This document shows positions 7,868 to 16,928 of a stretch of DNA of 64,000 nt, piece by piece. This DNA is from Tenacibaculum dicentrarchi (GTDB lineage: Bacteria; Bacteroidota; Bacteroidia; Flavobacteriales; Flavobacteriaceae). Every line of letters starts with the position of its first letter. The stretch's first letter is position 1. The position numbers were made by a program, and so were the translations under genes. The notes under the pieces are model-generated. The model was not told the origin of the DNA. It made no database searches and was given only the letters and a program-made list of their open reading frames with translations. The stretch spans positions 1,412,001 to 1,476,000 of the forward strand of contig NZ_OZ038524.1 in the NCBI RefSeq assembly GCF_964036635.1, written 5' to 3'.

Positions 7868-9064
7868 ATGAATACTTTTAAGAATATAAAAGAATTAGTA
7901 TCTATTCTTTATCGAGAAGAAAAATTGCTTTCTGAAATGTTTAGTAAACGAAAATTGCTTCATTATAAAAAAAGTTACGCTTTAGATATTGTTGATAATG
8001 ATGAATCGAAAATTAATTCCCTTTTAGAATTATCGGTACTTCGAGAGAATGATAATTGTTTAGAAATAGATGATGTATTTCTTGATTTTTTTGAAAAAAT
8101 ACTAGAAGTTAATGAAGAAATAAATGTTTCTTTTATTGATGAAAATATTACAGAAATAAAAGAACGAATAATTTATTATCTTGAAGTAAAGAATGAAAAA
8201 CAAAAAAATAATCATCTAAAATTCATCAAAAAAACCTTTCGTAAAATAGGCAATATCACGCTACGAAATGTAATCGATATACGACGAAATATCGAAAATA
8301 CCTTTAAAAATGAACCTAATTATAAAGTCAAAAAATTAAAATTAAAAAGCCTCGATGAAAAAAGAGACACTATTAAAAAATTAATTGACAAAACATTAAG
8401 CTTAATCAATACAGAAGAAATTACGTTTTTTGAACAAGCAAAAGACGAAGAATTAAATCAGATTCTTATCGATTTAAAATATAATTTAAGTGACTGTTCT
8501 CACAATCTTATTGCAATTCAAAAACAGATAATTAATTTCTTAAATCAAATAAAACATCAAGGCGAGTTTTTAGAAAAATTACGAAAAATAAAATATTTAA
8601 AAGACCAATTTCGAATTAAATCGGAAACCGATATTCAAAAAAATTTTTCCCTTAAAAATGACGTAATTTTTGAAAAACGTATTTCAGAACCGCTAAATTT
8701 ATCGATTGATTTTTTAAGAGATGATGAAAATGCTTTTACGATTATTAAAAAAATTGCAAGCAAAAACCTCGATAAACTACATTATAAACCGCTAATTGCC
8801 GATAGTATTTCTGATGAATATTTAGAAAATAGTATCGAACAAGAAGTGATGATAAATTTAGAGGAAATACGAAATGAATTTGTAGGAACAAGCGATAATC
8901 TTTTTAATTTCATTCTTAATTACGATTTTTTAAAAGAAGTTGATTTTAACGAGCGTGTTACTATTTTTTGTCAAGTAGCTTCACAATTTGAATTAGAGTT
9001 AAAATTCGAAAATGAATATCAAAAAAATAATGGGATTGAATATGCTTTAATTTATCCGAAATAG
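7868..9064 (+). CDS. Wadjet/Mks kleisin-like subunit (JetA/MksF-like)
   Basis: A 398-residue, mostly helical, charged protein, first in the cassette. Start ATG 7868 (MNTFKNIKEL) is preferred; ATG 7838 and TTG 7832 lie in a hairpin. Residues ~1-100 look like a winged-helix region, ~100-270 long helices that could form the kleisin neck and dimer contacts, and ~330-398 a second small winged-helix-like end. This matches the plan of MukF/MksF/JetA kleisins, which bridge SMC heads. Sequence identity to known JetA is not evident to me; the assignment rests on gene order with the MukB-like and TOPRIM genes. It should load onto DNA with the next three products to extrude and cleave small circular DNA. 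Confidence 0.65.
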   Translation: MNTFKNIKELVSILYREEKLLSEMFSKRKLLHYKKSYALDIVDNDESKINSLLELSVLRENDNCLEIDDVFLDFFEKILEVNEEINVSFIDENITEIKERIIYYLEVKNEKQKNNHLKFIKKTFRKIGNITLRNVIDIRRNIENTFKNEPNYKVKKLKLKSLDEKRDTIKKLIDKTLSLINTEEITFFEQAKDEELNQILIDLKYNLSDCSHNLIAIQKQIINFLNQIKHQGEFLEKLRKIKYLKDQFRIKSETDIQKNFSLKNDVIFEKRISEPLNLSIDFLRDDENAFTIIKKIASKNLDKLHYKPLIADSISDEYLENSIEQEVMINLEEIRNEFVGTSDNLFNFILNYDFLKEVDFNERVTIFCQVASQFELELKFENEYQKNNGIEYALIYPK

Positions 9065-9109
9065 AGAAAAATAAAAATTCAAAAAAAAGACTAAAAAAAA
9101 GACTAAAAA

Positions 9110-9691
9110 ATGCTATCAAAACACACCGCTACTATTTTTGAAACACTAAGAAAAGGACACTTTATAAGTTCAAATAGCCCGAATGAAAAAATAAAAACAT
9201 TGTATAAAATTTTAGACGATGAAGAAACTTTTGAGCAATTATACGAGTATTTTTATCCTATAAATTACATTTTAGAACAAGGCGATGACTATTTTTATTT
9301 TAGTCGTCCTGGTGAAAAAAACATTGATTTAGAACGGAAAATAAACAAAGCCTTTGAATGGATTGATATTTTAGATTTCTTTAAAACCTACGATTCTTCT
9401 TTTGATGTCGGTGTTCGATTTACAGCATCAGAAATTGATAGTCAATTAAAAAATAACGCCGATTTAAAAAATAAATTGAAAAACTTAAAAGGAATCGGTA
9501 AGGAAAATAAGGAAATAAAAACACTGGATAGCATTAAAAAAATAATCGACAAATTAGTAAAAGATAACTATATAAGTCTCGAAAATGAATTGACAGAAAC
9601 TTATAAAGTTCTTACTTCTTTCCACTATTTAAAAGACCTTATCGATAGTATTAATATTCCTCAAGAAACTGAAAATGAAATACCTGAATAA
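9110..9691 (+). CDS. Wadjet/Mks winged-helix subunit (JetB/MksE-like)
   Basis: A 193-residue protein, size and position of MksE/JetB (MukE-like, tandem winged helices that bind the kleisin). The first ~85 residues (TATIFETLRKGHFIS, ILDDEETFEQLYEYF, LEQGDDYFYFSR) resemble a winged-helix module, and the rest a second helical module. The region before the start has two copies of AAAAAAGACTA, an A-rich leader typical of ribosome binding here. The stop codon lies 17 bases inside the next gene, implying translational coupling with the SMC subunit. Function is inferred from context. Confidence 0.65.
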   Translation: MLSKHTATIFETLRKGHFISSNSPNEKIKTLYKILDDEETFEQLYEYFYPINYILEQGDDYFYFSRPGEKNIDLERKINKAFEWIDILDFFKTYDSSFDVGVRFTASEIDSQLKNNADLKNKLKNLKGIGKENKEIKTLDSIKKIIDKLVKDNYISLENELTETYKVLTSFHYLKDLIDSINIPQETENEIPE

Positions 9692-12600
9692 AATAATTTT
9701 TATAAATAGTGCCTCTGTAAAATATGCAGAAATAGGGCTCAACGGAAATGTACATTTAATAGGAACGCAAGGAGTTGGAAAAAGTACGCTTTTACGTGCT
9801 ATTTTATTTTTCTATAACGCCAACAAAAATAAATTAGGAATCCCTAGTAAAAAGAAACGTTTTGATGATTATTATTTTGAATATCAGAACTCTTACATTA
9901 TTTATGAAGTGATAAAAGACAACATTCCTTTTTCTATTTTAGCATATAAAGTAAATGGAAAAGTGGCGTTTCGTTTTTTTAAATCGGAATATAAAAGAAC
10001 ACTTTTTATCGACCAAAATGGAAAAGCTGAAAATTGGGAAGGAATTAGACGTAATTTCGGGAAAGATATTCATTACACTAAAATAATATCGAGCTATGAG
10101 GAATATCGAAAAATATTATATGGCGACAATAAAAGTTTAAATTCTGAATTTAAACAGTATGCTTTGATGGATAGCAAACAATATCAAAATATCCCTAGAA
10201 CCATACAAAACGTACTGCTAAACGCTAATTTAGAAGCCAAAGATATTAAAGATACGATTATTAGTTCTATTAGCGAAAATGAATTTAAAATAGATATTGA
10301 AAATTATTCCAAAACTCATTTAAAAGATTTTGAAACCCAAATAAAGGATATTAATCTTTGGTTTAAAAAAAATAGAAAAGGTGAAATAACGATTAGAAAT
10401 CAAGCAGATAAAATTATTAACACGTATCAAACACTAAATTATTTAAAAAAAGATACACTAAAATTAACCGTCAATTTAGCCAATAGATTGCAATATATTA
10501 AAAATGAAAACCCTAATTTATTTGTTAGTTTATCGAACGAAAAAAATACGCTGAGTATTTTATCGGATAAAACCGAAAATTTAAAAAATGTACACAAAAA
10601 AAGAGAACAAAATATAATTTCTGACATAAAAGTTCTTGACCAAAAAATAAAAGAAGCCAAACAAAAATTAATAAAATACGAAAATCAAAATATTTATACC
10701 TTAATTGAAAAAGTTGCCCAAAAAGATACGCTGACAAATGAAAAAGAAGCCAAAATAAATGAAAAACAACTTTTAACATCCCAATTTTCAGGAATAACAG
10801 AAAAGTATAAAAATTTAATTTCACAAAATAAAAATCAATATAAAGAATTTGAAAATGATAAAAATGCCGAAATTAACAAGGCTGAAAGTACTTTTTCAGA
10901 TGAAAAATTGGCAATTGATACTTTTTATAATGATGTAATCGCTAAAATAAAATTAGCGAATCAAGAAGAAATTACAAAAAACAATAATGAACTAAAATTG
11001 CTTATCGATAATGAAAATAACATCAAAAGAAAAAAAGCCGAATTAAAACATAAAATTTTCTTTGACGATGAAATAAAAAATTGCAAAAACGTAAAAACTA
11101 CATTAAAAAAAGAAATTTCAGATGCTAAAACTGAAATTTCTAACGCTAATAAAGAAATAAAAATTGTTCGTAAAGAATGGGAATTAGAAGAAGTAAAAAT
11201 TAACGAAAAAGTCAAAAATATTCTTGAAAAAAAACAAGAAAATCAACAAAAAAATTCAACTGAAATTACACAGATTCAAAACAATCTGAAAGAAAATAAA
11301 TCGTCTTTATATGGTTGGCTAAATGATACCATTCCTAACTGGGAAAATACCATTGGAAAAGTCATTGACGAAAAAAATGTACTTTTTCAAACCAATTTAA
11401 ACCCCAAAAAACTAGAATTAACCAAGAAGTTAGATGAAAATACCACTAATTTTTTTGGCATTGAACTGAATTTAAATGCTATTGATAATCGCATTAAAAC
11501 AGTTGAAGAATATCAGCAAGAAATAGAAAACTTAACACAAAAAAATGTCGATATTCAAAATGAAATTGATAAAATTAACGAAGAAAAAAACAACGATTTA
11601 AAGAATCTGAAAATAAAATTTAGGAAAAAATTAAGTATTTTAAATGATTCTATCTCAGAAAATGAATACATAATTTCTAAAAATAATCAAAAGTTAAAAA
11701 CGAATAAAATTACGCTAGATGAGTGGATAGAAAAATCTGCTTCAGAAAAAACAAAAATTCTCCAAGAAAAAGAAGAGTCTTTAGATAAAATTTATAGCGA
11801 AAAAGATACGTTTACCACAAATTTAGAACGCATCGAAAAAGCAATTGCTCGTGAAATATCGACCAAAAACAATAAAAAAAAGACCGAAATAGATAGCATT
11901 GAAAATATAAAAAACACAGCTATTCAAAAATATAAAAATTCGATTTCAAAAGAAAAAACAACCTCCGACAACAGAATTAAAGAACTTGAAAAACAACAAA
12001 ATTCGGAACTAGAAACCAAAGGAGCAGACAATAAAAGAGTATCAGAAATTGAAAAAAGAGTATCGGAAATTGAAAAAAAATTAACTTTTATCAAAGAAAA
12101 TGAAACATCGGTAATCGAATATCAAAAAGATAAACGAGAACTTTTTGATAAAGTTCCCGAATTTAAAATATCAAAAGCTGATTTCGTAAAAAAACAAGAT
12201 TCTTTAGTAAAAGAACAAAAAATTGAACAACATAAATTTGATAAAAAAGTTAAACATCAACAAGAAGAAGTTCAAATTATTGATGCTAAAATAAAAGAAT
12301 TTAATACTGATCTAGAAGCTTTCAAAGATTTTAAAACAACAGATGCTTTTTCAAGTATAGAAGATTATTTTTCAAAAGAAATTCAAAAAAACAATACAGA
12401 AACAAACACTTCTAAAACAGGTATTTCAGCCGTTTTAATTATAGAAGAATTAACTCAAAAATATTACGGAAGTATTCAGAAACTTAACGATTTAAAACAA
12501 AATATCAATTTATTTACAGGGAATTTTGAAGAACAAAATATTTTTAAATTTAAAATAAATCTTAATGAAGATACTGAATTTTATGATTTTGCAATCACAT

Positions 12601-13409
12601 TAAAAGAATTTATAAACGAAGATAAAATAAAAGAATTTGAAAAACGAGTGAATGAACACTTTGCCAGTATTGTTGAGCAAATCGCTAGAGATACCAAAGA
12701 AATTATATCGAAAGAAGCCGAAATTGAAAAAACTATCCGAAAAATAAATACTGATTTTAGAACTAAAAACTTTGTTGAAGCTATCAAAAACATGGAAATG
12801 AGAACTCAAGAAAGTTCGAATCCTATTGTAAAATTATTAATTGAAATCAAAAATTTTAATGATGAAAATAGTGATTTATTAGGCATAGAAAATTTATTTA
12901 CAACAAACGAATCGGGAAATAAAAACAATAAAGCCATCGATTTATTAAAACTATTAGTCAAAGAAATCAATAAATCAAAAAAATCAAGTTTAACACTTTC
13001 AGAATCTTTTGATTTACAATTCAGAATTGTTGAAAATGATAATGATTCTGGTTGGGTTGAAAAATTATCGAACGTAGGAAGTGAAGGAACAGATGTTTTA
13101 GCAAAAGCAATGATTAATATTTCTCTTTTAAATGTGTTTAAAAACAATGCGTCTAAAAAAGATGAAAGCTTTAAATTGCATTGTATGATGGACGAAATTG
13201 GTCGATTACATCCAAATAATATAAAAGGAATTTTAGGCTTTGCCAATCAAAGAAATATCTTGTTAATTAACGGCTCGCCAACAAGTCAAAACGCTACCAA
13301 TTATAAATATACCTATCGATTATCTAAAGAACAATCAAAAACTGACCGTAAAAAATACATCACAAAAATTACACAATTAGTAAAAGTAACCGCAAAAGTT
13401 CTTAATTAA
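9675..13409 (+). CDS. SMC/MukB-like ATPase of a Wadjet-type system (JetC/MksB-like)
   Basis: A 1244-residue SMC-like ATPase. Walker A is GTQGVGKST (residues 30-38); the ABC signature is GSEGT (1135-1139, in NVGSEGTDVLAKAMINIS); Walker B is CMMDEIGRL with D1173-E1174, followed by LLINGSPTS. Residues ~270-1000 are almost pure Lys/Glu/Asn coiled coil broken near the middle, with no CxxC zinc hook, so a MukB-type hinge rather than Rad50. The GSxGT signature is typical of the MukB/MksB/JetC branch. In Wadjet the SMC dimer extrudes DNA loops on plasmids. It overlaps jetB by 17 bases and is 11 bases before jetD. Confidence 0.82.
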   Translation: MKYLNKIIFINSASVKYAEIGLNGNVHLIGTQGVGKSTLLRAILFFYNANKNKLGIPSKKKRFDDYYFEYQNSYIIYEVIKDNIPFSILAYKVNGKVAFRFFKSEYKRTLFIDQNGKAENWEGIRRNFGKDIHYTKIISSYEEYRKILYGDNKSLNSEFKQYALMDSKQYQNIPRTIQNVLLNANLEAKDIKDTIISSISENEFKIDIENYSKTHLKDFETQIKDINLWFKKNRKGEITIRNQADKIINTYQTLNYLKKDTLKLTVNLANRLQYIKNENPNLFVSLSNEKNTLSILSDKTENLKNVHKKREQNIISDIKVLDQKIKEAKQKLIKYENQNIYTLIEKVAQKDTLTNEKEAKINEKQLLTSQFSGITEKYKNLISQNKNQYKEFENDKNAEINKAESTFSDEKLAIDTFYNDVIAKIKLANQEEITKNNNELKLLIDNENNIKRKKAELKHKIFFDDEIKNCKNVKTTLKKEISDAKTEISNANKEIKIVRKEWELEEVKINEKVKNILEKKQENQQKNSTEITQIQNNLKENKSSLYGWLNDTIPNWENTIGKVIDEKNVLFQTNLNPKKLELTKKLDENTTNFFGIELNLNAIDNRIKTVEEYQQEIENLTQKNVDIQNEIDKINEEKNNDLKNLKIKFRKKLSILNDSISENEYIISKNNQKLKTNKITLDEWIEKSASEKTKILQEKEESLDKIYSEKDTFTTNLERIEKAIAREISTKNNKKKTEIDSIENIKNTAIQKYKNSISKEKTTSDNRIKELEKQQNSELETKGADNKRVSEIEKRVSEIEKKLTFIKENETSVIEYQKDKRELFDKVPEFKISKADFVKKQDSLVKEQKIEQHKFDKKVKHQQEEVQIIDAKIKEFNTDLEAFKDFKTTDAFSSIEDYFSKEIQKNNTETNTSKTGISAVLIIEELTQKYYGSIQKLNDLKQNINLFTGNFEEQNIFKFKINLNEDTEFYDFAITLKEFINEDKIKEFEKRVNEHFASIVEQIARDTKEIISKEAEIEKTIRKINTDFRTKNFVEAIKNMEMRTQESSNPIVKLLIEIKNFNDENSDLLGIENLFTTNESGNKNNKAIDLLKLLVKEINKSKKSSLTLSESFDLQFRIVENDNDSGWVEKLSNVGSEGTDVLAKAMINISLLNVFKNNASKKDESFKLHCMMDEIGRLHPNNIKGILGFANQRNILLINGSPTSQNATNYKYTYRLSKEQSKTDRKKYITKITQLVKVTAKVLN

Positions 13410-13420
13410 TAATATAAAAA

Positions 13421-14269
13421 ATGAAATTAGCTCTTAAAACAGCAAAAATACTAATACGGCTAATTGCTGGTGAAAAAGTGACTGCAAGTTCTGCTAAAAG
13501 TAAATTAATCGACGATTTAATTGCTGAAAATATTCTATGGACAAAGGGAAAACATCATAAAACAATACACCTTAAAAATGAAAAAGCATTAATCACCTAT
13601 ATTTCAAATCAATTAGAAATTAATGATTTAGAAAATTATATTTCGGCTTCAGAAAACGAAAATACAACTCGTGCCGATTTTGTTAAAATTACTACGGATT
13701 CAAAAAACTCAAAAGAAAGAGCTTTTAAAGGTTTTTTAATCAATAGTTACACGCCTATTAAAGCCAAATTAAATAATCAAGAATTCATTATACATCCAAC
13801 AATTGGAAGTTTTATTTTTATCTCTGATTTTGAAACTTTTAAAATACCTAAAAACACGATTATTATTGGTGTTGAAAATTCTAGAAATTTTAGACATATT
13901 CACGAGCAAAAATATTTATTTAAAGATATAAATGCTCTTTTTATTTCTCGCTATCCACAAAATCAAAATAAAGATTTTATAAAATGGATGCAATCTATTC
14001 CTAATAATTACCTGCATTTTGGCGATTTTGATATTGCAGGTATTGGAATTTATATCAATGAGTATAAAAAACATCTTACTGAAAAAGCAACATTTTTTAT
14101 TCCTAAAAACATTCAAAAAGCAATACACGAAAACGGAAATAGAGACCGATATAATATTCAAAAAATGAATTTTGATATAAAAAATATTCAAGAAAATGAA
14201 TTATTAAAACTTATTCAAATTATTAATATCGAAAAAAAAGGTTTAGACCAAGAATTTTATATTCTTTAA
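13421..14269 (+). CDS. TOPRIM nuclease subunit of a Wadjet-type system (JetD/MksG-like)
   Basis: A 282-residue protein with a winged-helix-like N-terminus (LKTAKILIRLIAGEKVTAS...) and a C-terminal TOPRIM domain. The TOPRIM glutamate is E152 in IGVENSRNF and the DxD pair is D202/D204 in HFGDFDIAGIGIY; GLDQEFYIL near the end resembles the LEQE tail of JetD proteins. JetD is the topoisomerase VI-like subunit that cleaves DNA after loop extrusion stalls. At 282 residues it is about 100 shorter than the JetD proteins I know, mainly at the N-terminus. Last gene of the cassette; ends 72 bases before the convergent recG stop. Confidence 0.75.
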   Translation: MKLALKTAKILIRLIAGEKVTASSAKSKLIDDLIAENILWTKGKHHKTIHLKNEKALITYISNQLEINDLENYISASENENTTRADFVKITTDSKNSKERAFKGFLINSYTPIKAKLNNQEFIIHPTIGSFIFISDFETFKIPKNTIIIGVENSRNFRHIHEQKYLFKDINALFISRYPQNQNKDFIKWMQSIPNNYLHFGDFDIAGIGIYINEYKKHLTEKATFFIPKNIQKAIHENGNRDRYNIQKMNFDIKNIQENELLKLIQIINIEKKGLDQEFYIL

Positions 14270-14341
14270 AAAAACACCTCAACAAGGGGCTTTAACCTAT
14301 TGCCATTATTATTAATTCCTAAATTTTAATTTTTAAAAAAA

Positions 14342-16918
14342 CTAACTAATATTACTCCAAAGCCCGTTTGATTTTTGTAATTGCGTATAGACTTTCAATA
14401 GATTTGCATTTTCATGTTTCGAAAAAGTTGCATCATTTTCTAAAACAGCGATTGCGGTTTGACGGGCTTTTTGTAGGATTGCCGTATCTTTTACCACATC
14501 GGCAATTTTTAGGTTTAATACACCACTTTGTTGCGTTCCCATAATATTTCCAGGACCTCGAAGTTTTAAATCTACCTCAGCAATTTTAAAACCATCGGTG
14601 GTATCGACCATGGTTTGTAAACGGGTTTTACTATCGGATGACAATTTAAAACTCGATAATAAAATACAATAACTTTGCGAAGCTCCACGCCCTACTCTAC
14701 CTCGCAATTGATGCAATTGACTCAAGCCAAAACGCTCGGCACTTTCAATAACCATTACCGAGGCATTTGGTACATTTACGCCAACTTCAATTACCGTTGT
14801 TGCTACCATTATTTGAGTTTCGCCTTTTATAAAACGATTCATTTCAAATTCTTTATCGGCAGGTTTCATTTTTCCGTGAACGATACTTATTTGATATTTT
14901 GACGATGGAAAATCTCTCGAAATACTTTCGTAGCCGTCCATTAAATCTTTATAATCCATCGCTTCCGATTCTTCAATTAACGGATACACCACATACGCCT
15001 GTCGCCCTTTGTTTATCTCATCTTTCAAAAATTTAAAAACCGATAAACGATTACTATCATACCGATGCACCGTTTTAATTTCCTTACGCCCTGGCGGTAA
15101 TTCATCAATTACAGAAATATCTAAATCACCATAAACCGACATGGCTAAAGTTCGTGGAATTGGTGTTGCTGTCATCACCAAAACGTGTGGTGGAATTGAT
15201 TTTTTTACTGCAACGGTAGGCAAACTATTTAAAGTTGCAATGATTCTTTTTATTGTTTTATCTAGTATATTTTCAAAATTATTTTCAAGGTTATTTTTTA
15301 AGCTATTTTCAGGCGAATTTAAAATTTGATTTTCATCTAACCGAACCACTTTATAACCGAATGCAGTTAGAATTTCGGTACGCAAATTCATGGCTTCTTG
15401 CTGTTTTTCGGTCGTGTGATATTTTCCTATAACCTCTATAATCAGTTTTTTTTCTAGGCAGATAAAATCAATTAAAAAATCTTCAATAAGATAATATCTT
15501 CGGAATTTAAAACCCGTTTGTTTATTTTTTAAAACTTCCCACAAAGCTCTTTCTGCTTTCGATGTTCTGTTTTTTCGTTTAAAGGCAATTTCTTTAATTA
15601 ATTGATACGAATCTGAATTTTCATCCTTATATTTTTGATGAATATTTCTACCTTTTTCATTCAGAATTACAGGCGGTTGATTTTTCTGCCATAATTTAGA
15701 ACGCTGTGCTACCCCAAAGCGATGTTGCTCATCAATAATAGCGATTCCTAAATTTTTAAATAATACTTTATCTTCTAAAACAGCGTGTGTTCCTACCAAA
15801 ATATGTATTGATTTATCTTCTAAACCTGTATGAATTTCACGTCTTTTTCTAATTCGGGTTGAACCTGTTAATAATTCAACTTTTATCGTTGTTCCTTCTA
15901 AAAGCTCCGTAATTCCGTTATAATGCTGAATCGCTAAAATTTCAGTTGGCGCCATAATTGTTGCCTGATAGCCGTTATCAATTGCAATTAACATACTTAA
16001 CAACGCTACAATTGTTTTTCCTGACCCCACATCGCCTTGCAATAAACGATTCATGTGTTTTCCTGAACCCACATCTATTCTGATTTCTTTTAACACTCTT
16101 TTTTGAGCATTTGTTAATTCAAAAGGTAATTTATTAGTGTAAAAATCGGTGAAATTCTCGCCTATTTTTTCAAAAACAGCACCTTTTATTTTTGATTTTC
16201 GGATGCGTTTTTTCTGTAATAATTGAATTTGAATAAAAAATAATTCTTCAAATTTTAAGCGATATTGTGCTTTTGCTAATAATTCTTGATTCTTAGGAAA
16301 GTGAATATTTAATAAGGCTTCTTTTTTAGCTAATAAATTATTTTCTTCGGATACATAATCAGGTAATGTTTCTTCTATTTGCTGAATTATTTCTTTGAAA
16401 AGTTCTTGAATAAAACCACGCAAAATTTTATTGGTAATTCCTTTATTTGCTAATTTTTCTGTCGATGGATATACAGGTTGCATCGCCGTTTGAAGCTTAC
16501 TTTTATACTCTTTTAAAGTTTCCATTTCAGGATGTGGCATATTTGCCCGACCGTTATACCAATTTAATTTTCCATAAATCACATACGGAACATCGGTTTT
16601 TAAGCTGTTTTTTATCCATTTAGCACCTTTAAACCACACCAAATCTAAAAAACCTGTGCCGTCAGAAAAAGTTGCCACTAGCCTACTTCCTCGTTTTTGT
16701 TCAATTTCTTTAACGGCTGTTATTTTACCAACTATTTGAACCTCAGCAGCGTTTTGTACTAATTGATTAATCGGATAAAACTGGGTTTTATCAATATAAC
16801 GAAACGGAAAAAGATGTAATAATTCATTACAAGTTTTTATCCCTAATTCAGTAAATAATAATTCTGCTCTAGCTACACTAACGCCTTTTATATATGTTAT
16901 CGGATGATTTAAATTCAT
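14342..16918 (-). CDS. recG: ATP-dependent DNA helicase RecG with an inserted DUF559 domain
   Basis: RecG remodels stalled replication forks and branch-migrates junctions. Seen: N-terminal wedge/OB region (residues ~1-250), Walker A GDVGSGKT (295-302), DEQH box (396-399), then MTATPIPRT and HQLRGRVGRG in the second helicase domain. Length is 858 rather than ~700: about 155 residues (417-574) interrupt the core between QRSKLWQKN and IPPHVLVMTATP. The insert holds a DUF559/Vsr-like nuclease domain (E456 in SKAERALW, D484 in LIDFICLE, E495 in IIEVIGKYH, later RTEILTAFGYKVVRLDE). The usual IEVDG aspartate is Ile497. Without the insert the protein is a normal RecG. It is 10 bases downstream of the SH3 gene. 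Confidence 0.93.
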   Translation of the reverse strand: MNLNHPITYIKGVSVARAELLFTELGIKTCNELLHLFPFRYIDKTQFYPINQLVQNAAEVQIVGKITAVKEIEQKRGSRLVATFSDGTGFLDLVWFKGAKWIKNSLKTDVPYVIYGKLNWYNGRANMPHPEMETLKEYKSKLQTAMQPVYPSTEKLANKGITNKILRGFIQELFKEIIQQIEETLPDYVSEENNLLAKKEALLNIHFPKNQELLAKAQYRLKFEELFFIQIQLLQKKRIRKSKIKGAVFEKIGENFTDFYTNKLPFELTNAQKRVLKEIRIDVGSGKHMNRLLQGDVGSGKTIVALLSMLIAIDNGYQATIMAPTEILAIQHYNGITELLEGTTIKVELLTGSTRIRKRREIHTGLEDKSIHILVGTHAVLEDKVLFKNLGIAIIDEQHRFGVAQRSKLWQKNQPPVILNEKGRNIHQKYKDENSDSYQLIKEIAFKRKNRTSKAERALWEVLKNKQTGFKFRRYYLIEDFLIDFICLEKKLIIEVIGKYHTTEKQQEAMNLRTEILTAFGYKVVRLDENQILNSPENSLKNNLENNFENILDKTIKRIIATLNSLPTVAVKKSIPPHVLVMTATPIPRTLAMSVYGDLDISVIDELPPGRKEIKTVHRYDSNRLSVFKFLKDEINKGRQAYVVYPLIEESEAMDYKDLMDGYESISRDFPSSKYQISIVHGKMKPADKEFEMNRFIKGETQIMVATTVIEVGVNVPNASVMVIESAERFGLSQLHQLRGRVGRGASQSYCILLSSFKLSSDSKTRLQTMVDTTDGFKIAEVDLKLRGPGNIMGTQQSGVLNLKIADVVKDTAILQKARQTAIAVLENDATFSKHENANLLKVYTQLQKSNGLWSNIS

Positions 16919-16928
16919 TAAATACTAA

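Noticed and set aside
10439..13246. Several 69-146 codon open frames antisense to the SMC gene, and similar short frames elsewhere (for example 25878-26165, 57936-58190)
   Set aside because: They lie inside clear genes on the other strand, have no start context or recognisable domain, and follow from the low stop frequency opposite Lys/Asn-rich coding sequence.
14282..14310. AACAAGGGGCTTTAACC as a terminator between jetD and recG and a relative of the hairpin at 5931-5948
   Set aside because: The stem is broken and there is no T-run; similarity is limited to about ten bases.
15195..15661. RecG insertion as an intein
   Set aside because: No Cys/Ser/Thr at the first insert position, no terminal His-Asn, and none of the intein splicing blocks; the nuclease-like motifs are DUF559, not LAGLIDADG or HNH.
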